64,000 nt of DNA from Tateyamaria omphalii (GCF_001969365.1 NZ_CP019312.1:1612001-1676000), one strand, 5' to 3'. Shown: positions 17,786-26,356, counted from the first letter of the stretch. A program made the numbers and translations. Notes: generated from the letters alone by a model not told the origin.

Positions 17786-18786
17786 CTGGTGACAACCGGG
17801 ATGCAGTCGGCCCCTTCGGCGACAAGGGCCGAGCAGAAGCGGCGCGCGTCGCTGAGGTCAGCAAAGCCGTGGGCGCGCAGACGGTAGAAGGTGCGCCCGC
17901 CGGATTGCGCCTGTTGAACGATGCGCTCTTTGTCCCGCAAGAGGTCGCCGAACCGGCCCTGCATCTGATCCCACTGCGCGCGGGCGATGTCGGGGCTGTC
18001 AAAGGCACCAAGTTGGACGAGCCGTGTGCCCGTCGGGATGGCCGATGCCTCCAATTCGGAGGTTTGGGAGGCTGCCGCAACCTCAATCGGTGCAGGCGTG
18101 ACCGTTTCGGGGGCCGAAGCCGGCCGCAATTGTGGCCGCACAGAGGTCTGCGGCCCGGGCCCCTTCACCACTGCGGGCACGGGGGTCGGTATCTCGGGCA
18201 GATCGGCTGCACTGACGCTGGCCAGCACCGCCTCGGCCACAGCATCGTCGATCGGGGTCGCGTCTATGGTGTCGACACCTGCGGTGAGCTGGTTGACCAG
18301 ATCGTCCACGTTGCCCTCGGCCAGCGCCGCTGCCACGTCGATTTGCGGGGCATCGAGGCTGGCGGCCACATCAAGCGGCTCAGGTTGTTGCACGGGTGCC
18401 ACGGCCTGCGCGGGGATCGGCTGATCTTCGTCTGTCAGATCGACGGGGCGCGGCGCAAGGGTGACCTGATCGACGGGGCCGGAGGCTTCGCCCGCGGCAG
18501 CCACTTCATTCACGGCCAACCCCGTGTTGCGGGCCAGTTGACCGCCCGGATTTTCTGGCCGCACACGCATCTCGCCTTCGGCGGCGCGCACAACCGGAAT
18601 GCCCGAGACGTCGCGCATCACCAACTTGTAGCCCCAGACGGACACCCCGGCGATCAGCGCAAGCGACACCGCAGCCCCCGCGAAATTTGTCAGGTTTTTC
18701 AGAACGTTCGAAGGTGGCGGGGATGCGGACTCGGTCGCATCATAGCCCCCGTGACCCATCTCGTGGGTATAGTGCATATCTGCCAT
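17782..18786 (-). CDS. SPOR-domain membrane protein
   Basis: This 334-residue bitopic protein has a short cytoplasmic N-terminus and one membrane helix (AGAAVSLALIAGVSVWGYKLV, about 34-54). A Pro/Ala/Glu-rich periplasmic linker of about 190 residues follows, then a C-terminal SPOR domain (RLVQLGAFDSPDIARAQWDQM ... YRLRAHGFADLSDARRFC). SPOR domains bind peptidoglycan stripped of stem peptides at division sites. Position between argS and nagZ is a standing alphaproteobacterial arrangement and supports a cell-wall or division role. Confidence 0.9.
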   Translation of the reverse strand: MADMHYTHEMGHGGYDATESASPPPSNVLKNLTNFAGAAVSLALIAGVSVWGYKLVMRDVSGIPVVRAAEGEMRVRPENPGGQLARNTGLAVNEVAAAGEASGPVDQVTLAPRPVDLTDEDQPIPAQAVAPVQQPEPLDVAASLDAPQIDVAAALAEGNVDDLVNQLTAGVDTIDATPIDDAVAEAVLASVSAADLPEIPTPVPAVVKGPGPQTSVRPQLRPASAPETVTPAPIEVAAASQTSELEASAIPTGTRLVQLGAFDSPDIARAQWDQMQGRFGDLLRDKERIVQQAQSGGRTFYRLRAHGFADLSDARRFCSALVAEGADCIPVVTR

Positions 18787-18909
18787 CTTTGCCTCATTGC
18801 CCGCGCGGATACATGCCCGCGCAAGTCATCTATCTTGTTTTGCCCGCCCGGTTCTGTTGACCGCGGCGCGCCTTGGGGTAAGTGCCTGTGTGCCCCTATT
18901 GGCGGAGCG

Positions 18910-20652
18910 TTAACGCAGCTCTTCGGCTGGTTTCACTCCGAGAATACCAAGGCCCGCTGCAATTACAACGGCGCAGGCACTGGCAAGGGCGATTTTTGGC
19001 ATGGACGCCTCTTCGCTGTCCTGAAGAAAGCGCAATTCGGGCTTGTCGTTGCCGCGGTTCCACAGCGCATGGAACACCTGCGCCAGTTCGTAAAGGTAAA
19101 AGGCGACCCTGTGCGGTTCGTTGCTGCGCGCCGCCGTCTCGACCAACCGGGGCCATTCGGCGATCTTGGCGGCCACGGCCAATTCTGCCGGATCGGTCAG
19201 GCCGCTCAGGTCGGCCACTGCGAGCCGCTCATGCGGTAGGTTGAAGCCCGCCTCTACCGCCTTGCGCATCACGGACGTGACCCGCGCATGGGCATATTGC
19301 ACATAAAAGACTGGATTTTCCTTGGACTGCTCAAGCGCCGCGTCCAGATCGAAGTCGAACATCGCGTCATTCTTGCGCGTCAGCATCATGAAGCGGGTCA
19401 CATCGGGCCCCACCTCGTCCACCACGTCGCGCAGGGTGACAAAGGTCCCTGCCCGCTTGGACATCTTGAATTCCTGCCCGTCCTTGAACAGCTTGACAAG
19501 TTGCGTGAGCTTGACGTCGAGCGGCACGGCGCCGTCCGACAACGCGCTGACAGCAGCCTTCATCCGTTTGACATAGCCACCATGATCCGCGCCGAAGACG
19601 TCAATCAGCGCGTCAAAGCCGCGCTGTACCTTATCGTAGTGATAGGCGATGTCGGGCGCGAAATAGGTCCACGCCCCGTCGGACTTCATCACGGGCCGGT
19701 CCACATCGTCACCATGGTCGGTTGATTTGAACAGCGTCTGTTCGCGCGACTCCCAATCCTCGGGCTTTTTGCCCTTGGGCGGCTCAAGCACGCCTTCGTA
19801 GATCAGCCCCTTGGACCGAAGATCATCAAGCGCCGCCTCGATCCGGCCCGTGCCGTAAAGCGACTTTTCGGAATAGAACACGTCCATCTCGACGCCAAGC
19901 GCGGCCAAGTCAGCACGGATCAGGTCCATCATTGCTTCGGTCGCGAATTCGCGCACTTCGGTCAGCCAGAACTGTTCGCCCTTGTCTACAAAGGCATCGC
20001 CCACCTTGGCCTTGAGCGCCTTGCCCACGCCGATCAGGTAGTCGCCCGGATAGGTGCCATCCTCGAACGCGACCTCTTGGCCGTGCGCTTCGAGATAGCG
20101 CAGGTAGACGGACCGGGCCAGCACGTCGACCTGCGCGCCACCGTCATTGATGTAGTATTCGCGCGTCACGTCGTGGCCCGCGTAATCCAGCAAGGAAGCC
20201 AGCGCATCGCCAAAAACCGCGCCGCGCGTGTGGCCCACATGCAGGGGGCCGGTTGGGTTGGCGGACACATATTCGACGTTGACCTTTTTTCCCGCGCCCA
20301 GCTTGGACCGGCCATAGTCAGTGCCTGCCTGCAATACCGCTGCGACCACGCCCTGCCAGACGGACGGGTCCAGCCGCAGGTTCAGAAAGCCCGGCCCTGC
20401 CACCTCGGCGCTGGTGATCCGGTCGTCTTCGGCCAGCCGCGCGGCCAGCATGTCCGCGATGTCGCGCGGTTTCATCTTGGCAGGCTTGGCCAGCACCATG
20501 GCCGCGTTTGTCGCCATATCGCCATGGGCCGCATCGCGCGGCGGTTCAACCGTCACATTTTCGGTTGCCAGACCTTCGGGCAGATCGCCCGCCTCGACCA
20601 TGGCGGCAAGATTGTTCAGCACGAGGGCGCGGATGTCGGCAAAGAGGTTCAT
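18910..20652 (-). CDS. argS: arginine--tRNA ligase
   Basis: This class I aminoacyl-tRNA synthetase has 580 residues. It carries the ArgS N-terminal Add-1 domain, then the HIGH-type motif [20 protein letters not shown] (HVGH). The KMSK motif [11 protein letters not shown] lies near residue 395. The C-terminal DALR anticodon-binding domain ([17 protein letters not shown] onward) is complete. It heads a leftward block with the SPOR gene 123 bp downstream. Confidence 0.96.
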   Translation of the reverse strand: MNLFADIRALVLNNLAAMVEAGDLPEGLATENVTVEPPRDAAHGDMATNAAMVLAKPAKMKPRDIADMLAARLAEDDRITSAEVAGPGFLNLRLDPSVWQGVVAAVLQAGTDYGRSKLGAGKKVNVEYVSANPTGPLHVGHTRGAVFGDALASLLDYAGHDVTREYYINDGGAQVDVLARSVYLRYLEAHGQEVAFEDGTYPGDYLIGVGKALKAKVGDAFVDKGEQFWLTEVREFATEAMMDLIRADLAALGVEMDVFYSEKSLYGTGRIEAALDDLRSKGLIYEGVLEPPKGKKPEDWESREQTLFKSTDHGDDVDRPVMKSDGAWTYFAPDIAYHYDKVQRGFDALIDVFGADHGGYVKRMKAAVSALSDGAVPLDVKLTQLVKLFKDGQEFKMSKRAGTFVTLRDVVDEVGPDVTRFMMLTRKNDAMFDFDLDAALEQSKENPVFYVQYAHARVTSVMRKAVEAGFNLPHERLAVADLSGLTDPAELAVAAKIAEWPRLVETAARSNEPHRVAFYLYELAQVFHALWNRGNDKPELRFLQDSEEASMPKIALASACAVVIAAGLGILGVKPAEELR

Positions 20653-20713
20653 TTGGGGCCTTATTCATTGGTTGCGCGGGGTGTATCACGCGCACCCCAA
20701 GCGTCAAGCGCTG

Positions 20714-21847
20714 CTACCCGGTCAGGCGGGCGTGTTCCTGCAGCGCGAAGCGGTCCGTCATGCCGGAAATGTAGTCCGACACGCTGCGCGCCAGTGCGAC
20801 TTCATCCTGCGCGTCCACGTTGCGGCGCCATTCGGCTGGCAGCAGGTCGGGCTGCGCCATGAACAGCGGAAACAGGTCATTGACGATGCGGGTCACGCGC
20901 TCGCGCTCGACCATGACGGACGGGGCGCGGTACATGTTGGCGAAGAGGAATGCGCGGATCTGTTGCAGATCCGCCCAGAGGGCATCCGAGAAGCGTATGA
21001 CTGGGCGGCCAAGGTGGCGGATGTCTTCGACCGACCCGGCGCCGCTTTCGGCCAGCAAGGCGCGCGACGTTTCGACCACATCCGTGACCATTGCGGCAAA
21101 GACGCGGCGCAGCCCTTCGTGGCGCCGCCGCTTGGGATCGAGGTCGGGGTAAAGCCTGTCGACCTCGGCAAAGGCAGGGCCGATCATCGGCAGGTCGCAG
21201 ATATCCGCCTCGTCAAACAGTGCGGCGCGCAGCCCGTCATGCAGGTCGTGGTTGTTATAGGCGATGTCGTCCGACAATGCGGCCACCTGCGCCTCTGCAC
21301 TGGCGTGGGTGCCCAGTTCCAGGTCGTGTTCGGCGTCGTAGTCGGCCAGCGCATAGGGCAGATCACCTGCCACCGGGCCGTTATGTTTCGCAATCCCTTC
21401 AAGGGCTTCCCAGGTGAGGTTCAACCCGTCGAAGTCCGCATAATGGCATTCCAGCCGGGTCACGATCTTGATCGCCTGTGCGTTGTGATCGAAGCCGCCA
21501 TAGGGCGCCATCAGCGCCTGCAACGCGTCCTCGCCCGTGTGGCCAAAGGGCGGGTGGCCCAAGTCGTGAGCCAACGCCACCGCTTCGGTCAGGCAGTCGT
21601 TCAGACCCAGAGCGCCCGCAATGGTGCGCGCCACCTGGGCCACTTCGATGGAGTGGGTCAGCCGTGTACGGTAGTAATCGCCCTCGTGCTCCACGAACAC
21701 TTGGGTCTTGTGCTTGAGCCGCCGAAAGGCCGAGGCGTGAATGATGCGGTCGCGATCCCGCTGGAAGGGCGAGCGAAACGACATCTCTTCTTCCGGCCAA
21801 CGCCGTCCCCGGGCGCGGGCAGGATCCGAGGCATACGCGGCTGTCAT
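20714..21847 (-). CDS. dgt: dGTP triphosphohydrolase-like HD protein
   Basis: This 377-residue HD-domain enzyme is annotated as deoxyguanosinetriphosphate triphosphohydrolase-like and hydrolyses dNTPs to nucleosides and triphosphate. Metal-binding residues are visible in RLTHSIEVAQVAR and ALAHDLGHPPFGHTGE, with DDIAYNNHDLHDGLRA further on. The ATG at 21847 gives the family N-terminus (DPARARGRRWPEEE). It is divergent from the Fe-S carrier gene (81 bp between starts) and lies 61 bp upstream of argS. Confidence 0.92.
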   Translation of the reverse strand: MTAAYASDPARARGRRWPEEEMSFRSPFQRDRDRIIHASAFRRLKHKTQVFVEHEGDYYRTRLTHSIEVAQVARTIAGALGLNDCLTEAVALAHDLGHPPFGHTGEDALQALMAPYGGFDHNAQAIKIVTRLECHYADFDGLNLTWEALEGIAKHNGPVAGDLPYALADYDAEHDLELGTHASAEAQVAALSDDIAYNNHDLHDGLRAALFDEADICDLPMIGPAFAEVDRLYPDLDPKRRRHEGLRRVFAAMVTDVVETSRALLAESGAGSVEDIRHLGRPVIRFSDALWADLQQIRAFLFANMYRAPSVMVERERVTRIVNDLFPLFMAQPDLLPAEWRRNVDAQDEVALARSVSDYISGMTDRFALQEHARLTG

Positions 21848-21859
21848 TCGCTGTGATCC

Positions 21860-21888
21860 TTGTCGGCTCCTACAGCCTCGCATATATT
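21860..21888 (+). promoter_or_regulatory. candidate promoter of the Fe-S carrier gene
   Basis: TTGTCG at 21860-21865 and TATATT at 21883-21888 are separated by 17 bases, and the start codon follows 40 bases later. No IscR or iron-box motif is evident to me. Confidence 0.5.
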
Positions 21889-21928
21889 GCACATGCAGCA
21901 CGATGAAAACCGTTCGGAGCAGACGCAC

Positions 21929-22252
21929 ATGCAATTGCCACCCAAAGTGACCGACCGCGCCTTTGAACGCCTGGCCGAGATTGGCGCCGCCGATCAGGGA
22001 CAAGCCCTGCGCGTGGCCGTCGAAGGGGGTGGATGTTCCGGGTTTCAGTATGAAATCGCGCTGGACGACCCGAAGGAAGACGACCTCGTATTGGAAGGCG
22101 CGGGCGAAAAGGTTGTCGTGGACAGCATCAGCCTGCCCTTCCTGTCCAACGCGGTCATCGACTTTTCCGAGGAATTGATCGGCGCGCGGTTCGTGATCGA
22201 GAACCCCAACGCCACCAGTTCGTGCGGCTGCGGTACGTCTTTTTCAATGTAG
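21929..22252 (+). CDS. erpA: A-type iron-sulfur carrier protein (ErpA/IscA family)
   Basis: This 107-residue HesB/IscA-family protein delivers Fe-S clusters to apo-enzymes. The three ligand cysteines are C36 (GGGCSGF), C99 and C101 (SSCGCGTSFSM). The ATG at 21929 has GGAG about 8 bases upstream; longer starts in the same frame lack family sequence. I chose ErpA over IscA because it lies alone, away from an isc/suf cluster, as ErpA does in relatives. That choice is less certain than the family. Confidence 0.9.
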   Translation: MQLPPKVTDRAFERLAEIGAADQGQALRVAVEGGGCSGFQYEIALDDPKEDDLVLEGAGEKVVVDSISLPFLSNAVIDFSEELIGARFVIENPNATSSCGCGTSFSM

Positions 22253-22254
22253 GA

Positions 22255-23322
22255 TCAGGCGCGCGCGAAGACGTCAAAGAACGCCTCGAATTCCATGGTG
22301 GACGCGATGGTTGCCTCCAACAGCAGGGCAGCATCATCTTCCAGCGCGCTGAACACGTAGTCGGACATGTGCCCCCAGTCTTTGCTGCGCGTTTGCGATG
22401 CGGCAAAGAGCGCGCCTGACACCCCGCGCAGGGCGCTTGGCCGGTATTGCTGTTGATCAAAGCGCACGCGCCCGACAGGAATGGCCGCCCCCGTGTCATC
22501 GTGGCCAAGAACCTGAGCCGCCCAATTTGCCACAAGGTATTCGTGGTAGTCATCCGGCCCGCTCACCGCGTCGTCCGCGACCACTGCAAACGCGCCCATC
22601 GCCGTGCGCGCCGCATCGACCCAGACCGCGTTGGGCTCCTGCCCTGCATGTTTCAAAGCAATGCAAACCTCGGCCAGCAGGTCGATGTTTTGATCCATAT
22701 GCGCAAGGATGCCGACATATTCGAGGCTGCGCAGCGCGCCTGCATCCAGGTTCGGATCACGCCGCCCGTATTCCGACAGGTAAAAGACGATATGCGTCAG
22801 CTCATACGCCGCCTTTTTGTTCGGCAAACCGAACGTCTCTGCCCGACCGATGAACGCCCGCAATCGGGTGTCCAGGTCGGGATCGGCGGCCTTGCAGCAC
22901 ACACCCCGCCGTTCAAGCAGCCGTCGTGCCTCGGCGCGTTGCAGATCACTCAGTTCGGCATCGGGCAGCCCCTGCGCGGCGACCCAGTGGCACAAGCCCT
23001 CCATCTGCGCATCCACGCCGGTGCCCCGCACCCCCAGATCTTCCAGATCCAGACCGATGGACAGCAGGAAGCGGTAGTATTGTGGAAAGAACCTTAACCG
23101 CTCTTTCAGCCCCGCGTAGAAATCGACATGCGGATCAAGTGCTGCGTCGCTGACCTGCATCCCCGTACATTCGAGGATGCTGAGCAGTTCGGCGTTTTCC
23201 TTCAGCCAGAAGACATCGTCGGGGATCCGGCGCTGCGTGGCAAAAAGGTCAATCAGCCTGTCCGTCCGGTCGGCCATGCGCTGGCGGCGCGGCGGGACAT
23301 TGAGCGCAATGATGTTTGACAT
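22255..23322 (-). CDS. helical protein of unknown function, partner of the repeat protein
   Basis: I do not recognise this 355-residue protein. It is predicted to be all helical and soluble, with no signal peptide or membrane segment. Notable segments are RFFPQYYRFLLSIGLDLEDLG (78-98), a vicinal Cys142-Cys143, YELTHIVFYLSEYG (173-186), which looks like a conserved core, and a histidine/aspartate-rich C-terminal half. GAAAGGAC precedes the ATG at 23322 by a normal distance. It starts 46 bp after the repeat-protein gene and must share its transcript. A processing, binding or chaperone role for the repeat protein is inference from this pairing only. Confidence 0.8.
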   Translation of the reverse strand: MSNIIALNVPPRRQRMADRTDRLIDLFATQRRIPDDVFWLKENAELLSILECTGMQVSDAALDPHVDFYAGLKERLRFFPQYYRFLLSIGLDLEDLGVRGTGVDAQMEGLCHWVAAQGLPDAELSDLQRAEARRLLERRGVCCKAADPDLDTRLRAFIGRAETFGLPNKKAAYELTHIVFYLSEYGRRDPNLDAGALRSLEYVGILAHMDQNIDLLAEVCIALKHAGQEPNAVWVDAARTAMGAFAVVADDAVSGPDDYHEYLVANWAAQVLGHDDTGAAIPVGRVRFDQQQYRPSALRGVSGALFAASQTRSKDWGHMSDYVFSALEDDAALLLEATIASTMEFEAFFDVFARA

Positions 23323-23368
23323 AAGTCGCGTCCTTTCATGTGCTGTGGTCATGTCCCGCCAACGCGGG

Positions 23369-23887
23369 TCAGGAGCCCGAGGAGAACAGGCCGGTGACGT
23401 CACCTTGGGTCACGGTGCCTGTTACGGGGCCGGAACCGGACGAAAACGCGCCGGTCGCATCGCCGGATGCCGCCTCCGAAGTCAGGGGGCCGCTGCTGGT
23501 CGAGAAGAGTTCAACCCCGTCACCGGCCGCAGTTTCGATCGCCGCAGGCGCACTGCTGGTCGAGAACAATTCCACACCATCGCCCAGGGTGGCATCCGTT
23601 GCGACAGGTGCGCTGCTGGTCGAGAACATCTCGACCCCGTCGCCCATCGTTGTGTCGGTCGCAAACGGCGCGCTGCTGGTGGAAAACAGGTGTGTTCCGT
23701 CCCCGACGGTTGCGTCTGTTGCCATTGGGGCACTGCTGGTCGAGAACATCTCGACACCTTCACCGAGGATGGTCTCGAATGCGCCGGGTGCGCTGCTGGT
23801 CGAAAACAGATCGACCCCGTCGCCAGCGTGCAAGCCACCGATTGCGGAGGTATCGAGAGCGACGTTGATTTTGCGTTGGGCTGTCAT
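23369..23887 (-). CDS. 20-residue tandem-repeat acidic protein, unknown family
   Basis: The 172-residue product has a 21-residue leader (MTAQRKINVALDTSAIGG...) followed by seven exact 20-residue repeats and an eighth partial one of 11 residues. The consensus is GDGVE-L/M-FSTSSAP followed by about seven variable residues ending before the next Gly. Gly1, Phe7, Ser8 and Ser11 are invariant. After residue 6 there is no Lys, Arg or Cys, so the repeats are acidic and rich in Ser/Thr. There is no signal peptide or membrane segment. AAGGA precedes the ATG. The last repeats diverge (FSSGSGP). It heads a two-gene operon. It could be a structural or secreted repeat protein or a multi-core peptide precursor. 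Confidence 0.82.
   Translation of the reverse strand: MTAQRKINVALDTSAIGGLHAGDGVDLFSTSSAPGAFETILGEGVEMFSTSSAPMATDATVGDGTHLFSTSSAPFATDTTMGDGVEMFSTSSAPVATDATLGDGVELFSTSSAPAAIETAAGDGVELFSTSSGPLTSEAASGDATGAFSSGSGPVTGTVTQGDVTGLFSSGS
23372..23824 (-). repeat. tandem 60-bp coding repeat, 7.5 copies
   Basis: The repeat units start on the minus strand at 23824, 23764, 23704, 23644, 23584, 23524, 23464 and (partial) 23404. The best-conserved DNA is the segment encoding FSTSSAP. Units 1-5 are closest to each other; units 6-8 drift. The in-frame 60-bp period allows copy-number change without a frameshift. Confidence 0.95.
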
Positions 23888-23918
23888 GGCTGAATTCCTT
23901 TCGCCTTTGGGTTGTGAC

Positions 23919-23942
23919 CCTTAAAGCGTTGCCCGCTTAAGG
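23919..23942. repeat. inverted repeat upstream of the repeat-protein gene
   Basis: CCTTAAAGCG and CGCTTAAGG flank a 5-base loop; one adenine bulges. It lies 32-55 bp upstream of the start codon and may be an operator or a leader hairpin. Confidence 0.5.
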
Positions 23943-23988
23943 CGATTGACGAAAGGATTTTTCTGCCCGAAGGCGAGCCGATGCAAAC

Positions 23989-23997
23989 TTATCCACA
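23989..23997 (+). promoter_or_regulatory. DnaA box (exact TTATCCACA)
   Basis: This is an exact match to the 9-base DnaA consensus, in an AT-rich spacer. A second box with the same orientation starts 76 bp downstream. Confidence 0.6.
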
Positions 23998-24064
23998 TAA
24001 GGAAAGCCACAGAAGCATTTGGCCAAGATCGGCTTCAAACCGGAAAGGGAAGCGTCAAAAAAAC

Positions 24065-24073
24065 TTATCCACA
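24065..24073 (+). promoter_or_regulatory. DnaA box (exact TTATCCACA)
   Basis: This is the second exact box of the spacer, preceded by an A-run and followed by a T-rich stretch. Both boxes share the preceding bases AAAC (AAACTTATCCACA). Confidence 0.6.
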
Positions 24074-24244
24074 GTGCTGTTTTTAATGCATTTTTCTGAC
24101 TTTTAGCACGCTTCTCCCAAATTTTAACCCGAATCGAACAGTTAAGAAATAGTTAATTTAAGCCCGTCACCGCTTCCGATTGACGGCCTTGCCGTCCGGC
24201 GCAGGATGCGCAACACATCGGATGCACACGCGCGAGGGGCCGAC

Positions 24245-25027
24245 ATGAAAATCGCAACGTTCAACATCAACGGGATCAAAGCCCGGATCGACGCACTGCC
24301 GCGCTGGTTGGATGCGGCCAACCCGGATGTCGTGCTGTTGCAAGAGATCAAATCGGTGGACGAAAACTTTCCCGCCGAACTGTTCGAGGACCGCGGCTAT
24401 AACGTCGCCACGCACGGGCAGAAGTCATTCAACGGGGTCGCGATCCTGTCCAAGCTGCCGCTTGAGGACGTCACCCGCGGCCTGCCCGGCGACGAGGCGG
24501 ATGAACAGGCGCGCTATATCGAGGCCACGGTGATGGGCGACACGCATGCGATCCGCCTGTGCGGGCTGTACCTGCCCAATGGCAACCCGACGCCAGGTCC
24601 GAAATACGACTACAAACTCGCGTGGATGGACCGGCTGCGTGCCCGCGCCATCGCGCTTCTGGCCGAAGAAACGCCGTTCCTGATGGCGGGCGACTACAAC
24701 ATCATCCCGCAGGCCGAAGATGCCAAACGCCCGGATGACTGGCGCGACGATGCGTTGTTTCGACTTGAAAGCCGCACGGCATTCCGTCGGCTTCTGAACC
24801 TGGGCCTGACCGAAGCCTTTCGCGCACGCACGTTCGGGCCGGGACACTATTCATTCTGGGACTATCAAGCGGGCGCGTGGAACAAGGATGACGGCATCCG
24901 CATCGACCACGTCCTGCTCAGCCCGGTCTGTGCCGACCTGATGACCGACTGTCAGATCGACAAGGCGGTGCGGGGTGAGGAAAAACCGTCGGACCACGTG
25001 CCGGTCTGGGTCGATCTGGCCGCCTGA
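24245..25027 (+). CDS. xthA: exodeoxyribonuclease III
   Basis: XthA is an AP endonuclease and 3'-5' exonuclease of base-excision repair. The 260-residue protein shows MKIATFNINGIKARI at the start, LLQEIKSVDENFP (catalytic Glu), MAGDYNIIPQAEDAK and a C-terminal IRIDHVLLS ... SDHVPVWVDL with the catalytic Asp-His pair. The ATG at 24245 is the family start; the open frame extends slightly upstream. Confidence 0.95.
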   Translation: MKIATFNINGIKARIDALPRWLDAANPDVVLLQEIKSVDENFPAELFEDRGYNVATHGQKSFNGVAILSKLPLEDVTRGLPGDEADEQARYIEATVMGDTHAIRLCGLYLPNGNPTPGPKYDYKLAWMDRLRARAIALLAEETPFLMAGDYNIIPQAEDAKRPDDWRDDALFRLESRTAFRRLLNLGLTEAFRARTFGPGHYSFWDYQAGAWNKDDGIRIDHVLLSPVCADLMTDCQIDKAVRGEEKPSDHVPVWVDLAA

Positions 25028-25129
25028 CGCCATGGGGCCGTGTCACGGACTGTCACAGGTGCGTGGGGACTGTGGCGCGTGAAAACGGGCGCCCCATCTC
25101 TTGGCCACAGATGTTTGCAGGAGATCCAG

Positions 25130-25585
25130 ATGCCGACCCGTCGCACCCTACTCACCATGGCAGCCACCCTGCCCGCCGCAACCCTCATCGCGCGGGCCGC
25201 ACTGGCCCGCACCCCCGCTGTTTATGCAAACGAGGGCATCGCCGTCGACGCCAGCGACGTGGTCGCCTACTTTACACAAGGTGAGCCCGTCAAAGGTGCG
25301 CCAGAGCACGCGCATGTCTGGAACGGGGCGGAATGGCACTTTGCAACGGCCGCCAACCGGGATGCCTTTGCAGCGGATCCGGAAGCCTATGCTCCGCAAT
25401 ACGGTGGGTACTGCGCCTGGGCGGTGAGCCAGGGTTACACCGCCTCAACAATCCCCGAAGCGTGGAAGGTTGTGGGCGGCAAGCTGTATCTGAATTTCAA
25501 CCGCCGCATCCAACGTCGTTGGGAACGGGACATACCCGGCAACATCGCGGCCGGCGATGCCAACTGGCCGGGCGTTCTGGCGTGA
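25130..25585 (+). CDS. Tat-exported YHS-domain protein
   Basis: This 151-residue protein begins with a twin-arginine type signal (PTRRTLLTMAATLPAATLIARAALA) and continues with a YHS domain (VDASDVVAYFTQGEPVKGAPEHA ... AFAADPEAYAPQYGGYCAWA). YHS domains are found on metal-handling proteins, and this secreted form is widespread in Rhodobacterales with unknown role. The ATG at 25130 has CAGGAGA upstream. It lies 102 bp downstream of xthA and probably is a separate unit. Confidence 0.85.
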   Translation: MPTRRTLLTMAATLPAATLIARAALARTPAVYANEGIAVDASDVVAYFTQGEPVKGAPEHAHVWNGAEWHFATAANRDAFAADPEAYAPQYGGYCAWAVSQGYTASTIPEAWKVVGGKLYLNFNRRIQRRWERDIPGNIAAGDANWPGVLA

Positions 25586-25605
25586 TAAGATCCGGTGCGG
25601 GCGGC

Positions 25606-26190
25606 TCACGCCTGCAACTCGGCGTCCCAATAAAGGAAATCCATCCAGCTTTCATGCAGGTGGTTCGGGGGAAACTTGCGGCCCATGTTCCGCAACTCCT
25701 CCGCCCCCGGCTGGCGCGGTGGTTTGCGCAGGGCCATTCCGGTGCGGTGCAGCGGTTTCGACCCTTTACGCAGGTTGCAGGGGCTGCAAGCCGCAACCAC
25801 GTTCTGCCAACTGGTCACACCGCCCGACGCACGCGGCACAACGTGGTCAAAGGTCAGATCCCCCTTGGCCCCGCAATACTGACACTGAAATTCGTCCCTC
25901 AGAAACAAATTAAAGCGCGTGAAGGCCACGCGCTTTTGGGGTTTCACATAGTCCTTGAGAACCACGACCGACGGTATTCGGATCACGGTACTCGGGGACC
26001 GGACGACCTCGTCATATTCGGCCACGATATCGACCCGGTCGAGCCAGGCGGCCTTGATCGCCTCCTGCCATGGCCAAAGCGACAGCGGATAGTAGCTGAG
26101 CGGCCTGTAATCGGCATTCAACACCAGCGCCGGGTGCTGTTTCAGCGCAGAGGGGCTGCGCGTAAATTCTGTCCTGAAATCGCCGTCCAT
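25606..26190 (-). CDS. HNH endonuclease-family protein
   Basis: This 194-residue protein carries an HNH nuclease domain. Zinc cysteines C103 and C106 (CQYCGAKGDLTFDHVVPRA) and C135 and C138 (CSPCN) frame the catalytic DH at 115-116 and N130. The N-terminal half (ALVLNADYRPLSYYPLSLW) belongs to a conserved stand-alone HNH subgroup found widely in alphaproteobacteria and cyanobacteria. It is not next to restriction or phage genes. Its promoter region carries an NrdR-like box and, further upstream, a DnaA box. Confidence 0.88.
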   Translation of the reverse strand: MDGDFRTEFTRSPSALKQHPALVLNADYRPLSYYPLSLWPWQEAIKAAWLDRVDIVAEYDEVVRSPSTVIRIPSVVVLKDYVKPQKRVAFTRFNLFLRDEFQCQYCGAKGDLTFDHVVPRASGGVTSWQNVVAACSPCNLRKGSKPLHRTGMALRKPPRQPGAEELRNMGRKFPPNHLHESWMDFLYWDAELQA

Positions 26191-26262
26191 AAGTGACTCC
26201 GTCCTCGCCCTGTCTGCCCGTTATCGGCACCAGAGCGGGGAACCCGCCCCAGCTTTATACGG

Positions 26263-26278
26263 TGACTATATATTGTGG
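26263..26278. promoter_or_regulatory. NrdR-like box overlapping the HNH gene promoter
   Basis: The 16-mer around CTATATATTGTG matches all fixed positions of the NrdR core CWATATATWG. On the minus strand it also overlaps TATAGT, which lies 16 bases after TTGCCA and could be the -10 and -35 of the HNH gene. An AT-rich -10 region alone could produce a partial match. Confidence 0.35.
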
Positions 26279-26356
26279 AAAGCGTCTGGCAAGTGCCCAG
26301 CTGACCACGAGATGTCGCAGGTCGGATAGGACAGGTTCATGACACGCATATGACGG

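Larger units (their letters stand above)
23888..24244. other. AT-rich spacer between the repeat-protein gene and xthA
   Basis: This 357-bp divergent spacer is visibly richer in A and T than its surroundings, especially 23945-24165. It holds an imperfect inverted repeat near the repeat-protein start (23919-23942) and two exact DnaA boxes. I see no open reading frame or tRNA. Promoters for both flanking genes must lie here. Confidence 0.8.

Noticed and set aside
23369..23824. Possible CRISPR-like direct repeats
   Set aside because: The 60-bp units are in frame, coding and lack unique spacers. No cas gene is near.
23888..24244. Chromosome replication origin
   Set aside because: Two DnaA boxes are suggestive, but there are no dnaA, hemE, parAB or repABC genes nearby and no 13-mer array is evident; kept only as a regulatory or titration candidate.
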